Origin: Caulobacteraceae bacterium
GTDB lineage: Bacteria; Pseudomonadota; Alphaproteobacteria; Caulobacterales; Caulobacteraceae
Direction of reading: 5' to 3'
Assembly (NCBI GenBank): GCA_020852035.1
Contig: JADZBR010000383.1
Span: forward strand, 1 to 9,604
DNA: 9,604 bases
Made by a program: the position numbers and the translations under genes
Shown here: piece after piece, positions 5,501 to 9,604 of the stretch
Position numbering within the stretch: the first letter of the stretch is position 1
Layout: every line of letters begins with the position of its first letter
The notes under the pieces: model-generated
What the model saw: the letters and a program-made list of their open reading frames with translations, nothing else
What the model was told of the DNA's origin: nothing
Databases searched by the model: none

Positions 5501-8092
5501 TTAGAAGCGGTACTGCAGCTCTACGCCGAAGGTGCGCGGATAGATCGGCTTCACCGTCTGGCGCGGCCCGGTGACCGGCGAGAGCGAGCTCAGGTTCGAG
5601 CTGTCCAGGCCCACTTCGTCGAAGACGTTCTTGACGAAGCCGATGACCGTGTAGCGGTCCTCGGCGTCACGCCAGAGCATGCGGGCGTCGACCACCTCGG
5701 TGCTCGGCGCGGTGTAGCCCGGGTTCCGGAAGATCGTGACCTGCTTGTCGTCCGTGTAGGTGTAGGACACCCCCGCGGTGAGCGAACCGGCGTCGAACTG
5801 GAACGTGTAGTTGGCGCCCACGCTGAGCTTGTTCTCAGGCGACAGCGGCAAGGCGTTGCCCACCAGGGTCTGCGGCTGGCTGCCGTTGGACAGGGCGGCC
5901 CCGGTCGGGCGGGCGCCGCGGGCCAGGGCGCCCGGATCGTTAGTGTCGACGAAGCAGCAGCCATCGGTCACCTCGGTGTTCAGATAGGCGTAGTTGGCGA
6001 ACAGCTCGAGGTTGTCGATCGGGTTCCACTGGGTCTCCAGCTCGGCGCCCCAGACCTCGGCGTCGAGGTTGAGGAACTGGCTGGCGGTGATGGTGCCGAG
6101 CGCCACGGTGAGCGGCGTCTGGAAGCCCTTGTAGTCCGAGTAGAAGAACGCCGAGTTGACCCGCAGGCGGCCGAAGAAGTCGCGCTTCAGGCCGATCTCG
6201 TAGGAGTCGACGTATTCCGGGTCGGCGTAGGGATTGGGCGTCAGGCCGTTGGAGCCGAGCCAGCCGCCGGACTTATAGCCGCGCGAGTAGCGGGCGTAGA
6301 GGTTGGTTTCCCGGTTCGGCTCCCACTGCACGCCGACCGTGCCGGTGAAGGCGTCCCAATCGCCGGAGAGGTCGCGGCGCAGGCCCCCGCCGTAGGGGTT
6401 CACATAGAGGTCGGCGGTGGCCGGATTGGCCGCGCAGCTGGCGAGCGAGGCCCCGCCGCAGACCTGCAGAGTGGTGATATCGACCGCGAAGCTCTGGCCG
6501 ACGGCCAGCGGCACGCCGTTCTGGGCGAAGCTCAGCGCCAGCGTCGGCAGGCGCGCCACGTAACGGGCGGTGTCGTAGCCGTCCTTCTCGTCCTTCGTGT
6601 AGCGAAGGCCGGCGGTCAGGGTGAAGTTCTCGGCGAACTCCCAGTCGATCTGGCCGAAGGCGGCGTAGGACTTGTTCTCCAGGTGGCCGTTGACGTTCAG
6701 GAACGCCCCGCTGGGGTTCGCCTGCGAAGGCGTGCCCTGCAGGGTCAGGGGCGCGAACATCGCGTTGTCGCCGACCACGCGAATGCCCTGCGGCTGGTCG
6801 TACTCCTGGTAGTACTGGAAGGCGCCGACGATCCAGTTGAGCGGCCCGCCGCTGTTGGAGGAGATATTGATCTCGTTGGAGAACCAGGACTGCTTCTCCT
6901 GGTAGAAGGTGCGCGCGTCGGTGGAGACGCCGGTCGCCGTGAAGCCCGGCAGCGGGCCGGCGCCGTCCAGGTCGACCGCGATGTTCTGCGTGCCGGTGCG
7001 CGGCGTCAGGTCGGAGTCAGAGCCGGTGTCGTAGGTGTACTGCTGGTAGCCGCCCAGATATTTCACCGTGACGGTGTCGAGGTCCCAGGTCAGGTCGAAG
7101 TGCAGGCGGTGGTGGTCCGACAGGCTGCCGATGGAATCGAAGTTGTAGTTGACCTTGTAGGGGTCCGAGAGGCTGGCCGGGTTGGTCCCGGTGTAGCCGT
7201 AGGCGGTGTTGTAGTAGAGCGCCGAGGTGCCCGAGCCGGTGAATGAGGCCGTATCGATCGGGCTGACCACGCTCTCGAAGGTGTTGCCGACGCCGAAGGT
7301 GTCGTCCCAGTCGAACTTGGAATATCGCAGGCGTGCGACCACGTTCTCGCCGAGGTCGGCTTCCAGCTGCGCCTCGAACATCCAGCGCTTGATCTTGCCG
7401 ACGTCCTCGCCGGGGCCGACGTTCTCGATGAACCCCTTGTTGCGGCGATCCAGCGAGCCGCCGATCAGGAAGCGCAGGCCCTCGGCGATGGGGCCGGTCA
7501 CCATCGCGTCGGTGCGCCAGCTTTCATAGTTGCCGACCATGCCGCGCACTTCGCCCTTGAAGATGTCGGAGGGGCGCTTGGCGATGACGTTCAGGGCGCC
7601 GCCGATGGCGTTGCGGCCATAGAGCGTGCCTTGCGGGCCGCGCAGGACTTCGGTTCGCTCGATGAACAGCGGCGAGGTCGAGGCGTCGAACATGGAGTTG
7701 GAGAAGATGCCGTCGGAATAGAGCGCCACCGACGGGTCGGTGCCGATCGCGTTGGTCAGGCGCCCGAAGCCGCGGATCGAGAGGCGGTCGTTGTTGGTGT
7801 AGCTGAGGCTGGGCGTCACCCGCGCCAAGTCCTCGACGGTGTTGACGCCCAGCACGTCGCGGCGCTCGGAGGTGTAGGCCGAGACGGCCACCGGCACGTC
7901 CTGCAGGCTCTGCTCGCGCTTCTCGGCGGTGACCACGAGTTCTTCGATGGTGCTGACCGGCTGGCTGGCGGCATCCTGCGCCAGGGCCTGCGGCGCAAGG
8001 GCGGAGACGACCGCCACGGAGACGCTTCCGAGGAGAATCCGGCGCACCCGGTTGCTGGTTTCTGAACGGCGCGCGGCCACGGCTTGATACAT
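5501..8092 (-). CDS. TonB-dependent outer-membrane receptor, downstream of the tandem TetR gene
   Basis: This 863-residue energy-coupled outer-membrane transporter begins with a long signal peptide, basic to about residue 18, then a hydrophobic core ending ALA at 38. The TonB box is EELVVTA (50-56). The plug covers roughly 61-180, with SIRGFG (105-110) and the very conserved RGPQGTLYGRNAIGGALNV (151-169). The remainder is a barrel ending LQYRF. Cys545/Cys553 and the adjacent Cys712/Cys713 probably lie in outer loops and could form disulfides. The start is secure: GGGAGGA lies 7-8 bases before ATG. The sequence is of the broad Caulobacterales/sphingomonad receptor class that takes up plant-derived, aromatic or iron-bound compounds and differs clearly from the receptor at 248-2881. 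The substrate cannot be read from sequence. Palindromes 120-170 bp upstream suggest control by the TetR-type regulator encoded before it. Confidence 0.94.
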   Translation of the reverse strand: MYQAVAARRSETSNRVRRILLGSVSVAVVSALAPQALAQDAASQPVSTIEELVVTAEKREQSLQDVPVAVSAYTSERRDVLGVNTVEDLARVTPSLSYTNNDRLSIRGFGRLTNAIGTDPSVALYSDGIFSNSMFDASTSPLFIERTEVLRGPQGTLYGRNAIGGALNVIAKRPSDIFKGEVRGMVGNYESWRTDAMVTGPIAEGLRFLIGGSLDRRNKGFIENVGPGEDVGKIKRWMFEAQLEADLGENVVARLRYSKFDWDDTFGVGNTFESVVSPIDTASFTGSGTSALYYNTAYGYTGTNPASLSDPYKVNYNFDSIGSLSDHHRLHFDLTWDLDTVTVKYLGGYQQYTYDTGSDSDLTPRTGTQNIAVDLDGAGPLPGFTATGVSTDARTFYQEKQSWFSNEINISSNSGGPLNWIVGAFQYYQEYDQPQGIRVVGDNAMFAPLTLQGTPSQANPSGAFLNVNGHLENKSYAAFGQIDWEFAENFTLTAGLRYTKDEKDGYDTARYVARLPTLALSFAQNGVPLAVGQSFAVDITTLQVCGGASLASCAANPATADLYVNPYGGGLRRDLSGDWDAFTGTVGVQWEPNRETNLYARYSRGYKSGGWLGSNGLTPNPYADPEYVDSYEIGLKRDFFGRLRVNSAFFYSDYKGFQTPLTVALGTITASQFLNLDAEVWGAELETQWNPIDNLELFANYAYLNTEVTDGCCFVDTNDPGALARGARPTGAALSNGSQPQTLVGNALPLSPENKLSVGANYTFQFDAGSLTAGVSYTYTDDKQVTIFRNPGYTAPSTEVVDARMLWRDAEDRYTVIGFVKNVFDEVGLDSSNLSSLSPVTGPRQTVKPIYPRTFGVELQYRF

Positions 8093-8103
8093 TACGGAAT
8101 CCT

Positions 8104-8123
8104 CCCAGAGCGGCGCTCTTGGG
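8104..8123 (-). promoter_or_regulatory. Hairpin overlapping the Shine-Dalgarno of the second receptor gene
   Basis: CCCAGAGC (8104-8111) pairs with GCTCT-T-GGG (8115-8123) with one bulged base and a 3-base loop. On the minus strand the GGG at 8106-8104 is the 5' part of the Shine-Dalgarno GGGAGGA. The structure would partly hide the ribosome site and could modulate translation. No known riboswitch is recognised. Confidence 0.35.
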
Positions 8124-8142
8124 TCGCCGCGCGGCAGACCAG

Positions 8143-8163
8143 CGCGGTTCGAACGCGGTTCGA
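8143..8163. repeat. Direct repeat CGCGGTTCGA x2 at 11-bp spacing
   Basis: CGCGGTTCGA occurs at 8143-8152 and 8154-8163, one helical turn apart, 51-71 bp before the receptor ATG. The junction also makes the perfect palindrome GTTCGAAC (8147-8154). The layout suits a protein binding one DNA face, near where the core promoter should be. The binding factor is unknown. Confidence 0.4.
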
Positions 8164-8211
8164 CAAGCCTGCCGGCCGAGCCGGGAGGCGAAGGTGATCA
8201 TTGATCCGTTA

Positions 8212-8231
8212 TTGTGGCGACGGCGCCACAA
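8212..8231. promoter_or_regulatory. 20-bp palindrome, candidate TetR operator upstream of the second receptor
   Basis: Arms TTGTGGCG (8212-8219) and CGCCACAA (8224-8231) are a perfect 8-bp inverted repeat around ACGG. Size and symmetry fit a TetR-family operator. It lies between the tandem TetR stop (8337) and the receptor start (8092). On the minus strand the right arm gives TTGTGG, a passable -35, so a bound repressor could cover the promoter, though no good -10 is seen at 17 bp. Confidence 0.55.
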
Positions 8232-8245
8232 GCGGCCTGAGATGA

Positions 8246-8263
8246 TCGACCTGGACAGGTCCA
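8246..8263. promoter_or_regulatory. Second palindrome upstream of the second receptor
   Basis: GACCTG (8248-8253) and CAGGTC (8256-8261) are perfect inverted arms around GA. Symmetry resumes one pair further out (T8246 with A8263) after a single mismatch. Its half-site differs from that of 8212-8231, so two different proteins, or the two different DNA-binding modules of the double TetR, may be involved. Confidence 0.45.
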
Positions 8264-8336
8264 TTGAACGGGCGGGAATGACCGCGAACCCCGATTGGCG
8301 GCGCCTATCGCCGGGAAGCCGAGACCGGATGTTTCG

Positions 8337-9604
8337 TCAACCGGCGGCCAGTCCCTCGAACAAGGGGCGGATGAAGTGTTCGGTGGTCTGCCCGTCGGGC
8401 GGGCCGGGCAGCCAGTTCTTCAGTTCGGCGCCGGCGATGGATGCGGAGGTCAGCATCTGGGAGGCGATGTGGGCGTCTATCGGCCGCAGGGAGGCGTCGG
8501 CCACGCCGTCGCTCACCGTGGCCCCGAAGTGCACCCCGATGCGGACGCTGTCGAGGCGGATCCGGGTTTGAATCGCTTCCGGCACCGAGGTCGTGACGAT
8601 CCGCAGCAGCGGGGCCTGCCCGTCGAGCTGGCGGTCGATCAGGTGCGCCAGGGTGGAAGCCAGCCTTGAGCGCGCGTCGAGCGGCAGGAAGCTGGCCGCG
8701 CGCTGGGTGCGATGCATCACCTCCAGGGTGCGCAGGTAACAGATCTCGATCAGGTCGGCCTTGGCGTCGATGTGGTGATAGAACGAGCCCTTGGTGACAT
8801 CCAGCCTGGCCGTGATGCGCTCGACCGACGCGCCGGGGTAGCCCTGCTCGTTGATGAGCTGGGTGGCGGCCCGAAGGAACATTTCCGTCGCGGTCTCTTC
8901 GCTGCTCCTGGCGGGCGTATGCAGCGACAGCGAGGCGGGCGGCCAGGCGGGCGGTTCCGTCGCCATCCCGTTCAGCAGAATGTCGAGCACCCGTTCGGCG
9001 GCGCGCGAATAGTCGTCCGGCTCGTAGTTCTCCAGCCAGTATTTCGCCCACACCAGCTGCTGGATGAGCAGGTGCGTCCGCGTGTTGAGGGCGGCGCGGC
9101 CGAGCCTGAGCCGCAGCTCCGGCCCGAACAGGCGGCGGACATCGCGGAACATCTCGACATAGGCGGCCTCGACGGTCGGGTCGCCGAGGGAGCGGATGTC
9201 CTCGAACAGGGCCAGTTCTTCGCCGTCGCCCAGCGCGACGCGGCGCAGATGGTCGAAGTGGCCGCGAACCAGGGCGGCGAGCCGCTCCTCGAAGGTCGGC
9301 CGTTCGCTCGCCGCCGTGATCAGGCGGCGATGACCGTCGATCGACTTGTGGAAGCACGCCGCCGCAAGCGCCTCCTTGGAGCGGAAATAATAGGCCACGC
9401 CCGTCGGCACCAACCCGAACCGGTCCGCCACTTCCGCCAGGGTCATGCCGCGCAACCCCTTGCGGTTCAGAATATGCGTGGCCGCCCGCACGATCGCCGT
9501 CTGGCGCTCGAGGTATTTGCGCGTGCGGCCGCTCGCCTTGCCCGCGCCCTCCGGTGCTTCGGCCTTGCGCCTGGGCTTGGCGACCGCGCTGGTTTTTCGC
9601 CCCT
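8337..9604 (-). CDS. Tandem TetR regulator: two TetR-family modules in one chain (5' end beyond the right edge)
   Basis: The stop is TGA at 8339-8337, and the frame stays open to the edge, giving about 421 visible residues. The visible N-terminus is a Lys/Arg/Ala-rich tail (RKTSAVAKPRRKAEAPEG and on). Then comes TetR module 1, with its helix-turn-helix at about nt 9443-9381 (LAEVADRFGLVPTGVAYYF, then RSKEAL). A ligand-type helical domain and a Pro-rich linker (near nt 8955-8900) follow. Module 2 has its helix-turn-helix at about nt 8828-8769 (VERITARLDVTKGSFYHHI, then AKADLI) and its own C-terminal domain. The GTG at 9491 is not the start: it falls inside helix 1 of module 1. No ATG or GTG fits upstream within the window. 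Ordinary TetR proteins are near 200 residues, so this is a true fusion, not a frameshift artefact. It probably controls the receptor gene 244 bp downstream and perhaps itself. Ligand unknown. Confidence 0.87.
   Translation of the reverse strand, partial: GRKTSAVAKPRRKAEAPEGAGKASGRTRKYLERQTAIVRAATHILNRKGLRGMTLAEVADRFGLVPTGVAYYFRSKEALAAACFHKSIDGHRRLITAASERPTFEERLAALVRGHFDHLRRVALGDGEELALFEDIRSLGDPTVEAAYVEMFRDVRRLFGPELRLRLGRAALNTRTHLLIQQLVWAKYWLENYEPDDYSRAAERVLDILLNGMATEPPAWPPASLSLHTPARSSEETATEMFLRAATQLINEQGYPGASVERITARLDVTKGSFYHHIDAKADLIEICYLRTLEVMHRTQRAASFLPLDARSRLASTLAHLIDRQLDGQAPLLRIVTTSVPEAIQTRIRLDSVRIGVHFGATVSDGVADASLRPIDAHIASQMLTSASIAGAELKNWLPGPPDGQTTEHFIRPLFEGLAAG

Noticed and set aside
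8305..9357. A 350-codon minus-strand frame overlapping the tandem TetR gene
   Set aside because: Arg/Pro/Ala-rich shadow frame without TetR or any other motif; the other minus frame holds two clear helix-turn-helix modules.
9489..9491. GTG as start of the tandem TetR gene
   Set aside because: It falls inside the first helix of module 1, and the frame continues upstream with RTRKYLERQTAI, which fits the usual TetR lead-in.

Overview
This is a GC-rich chromosomal window with long shadow ORFs opposite its real genes. The gene content is typical of a free-living alphaproteobacterium rich in TonB-dependent receptors. Caulobacterales (Caulobacter, Phenylobacterium and relatives) is my best guess, inferred from receptor style and Pho-box form rather than from any marker gene. 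I see no rRNA, tRNA, CRISPR array, insertion sequence or attachment site.

Left part (1-4828): an outer-membrane module that looks phosphate-regulated. A surface-type lipoprotein gene (4446 to 2965, minus strand) is followed after 83 bp by a TonB-dependent receptor gene (2881 to 248). Upstream of the lipoprotein lie five Pho-box-like half-sites (4564-4614) at an exact 11-bp period. A strong hairpin between the two genes and a 15-bp hairpin after the receptor punctuate the transcript. Just past that terminator is a second five-half-site array (148-198) in the same orientation. It precedes a minus-strand gene that starts with a signal peptide at 52 and leaves the window on the left. The simplest reading is two consecutive PhoB-dependent units making surface or secreted proteins for phosphate scavenging. 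They recall the phosphate-starvation lipoprotein ElpS of Caulobacter crescentus, but homology to ElpS is untested.

Middle (4829-5500): a TetR-family repressor with a WHG-type ligand domain on the plus strand, divergent from the lipoprotein operon and convergent with the second receptor. Its long upstream region holds two stem-loops that cannot form together. A GC-rich hairpin separates it from the second receptor.

Right part (5501-9604): a second, unrelated TonB-dependent receptor (8092 to 5501), preceded on the same strand by a regulator made of two TetR modules in one chain. The regulator's 5' end lies beyond the right edge. The 244 bp between them carry two clean palindromes, an 11-bp-spaced direct repeat and a hairpin touching the receptor's Shine-Dalgarno. 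This suggests local control of receptor synthesis by the double TetR protein, with an unknown ligand.
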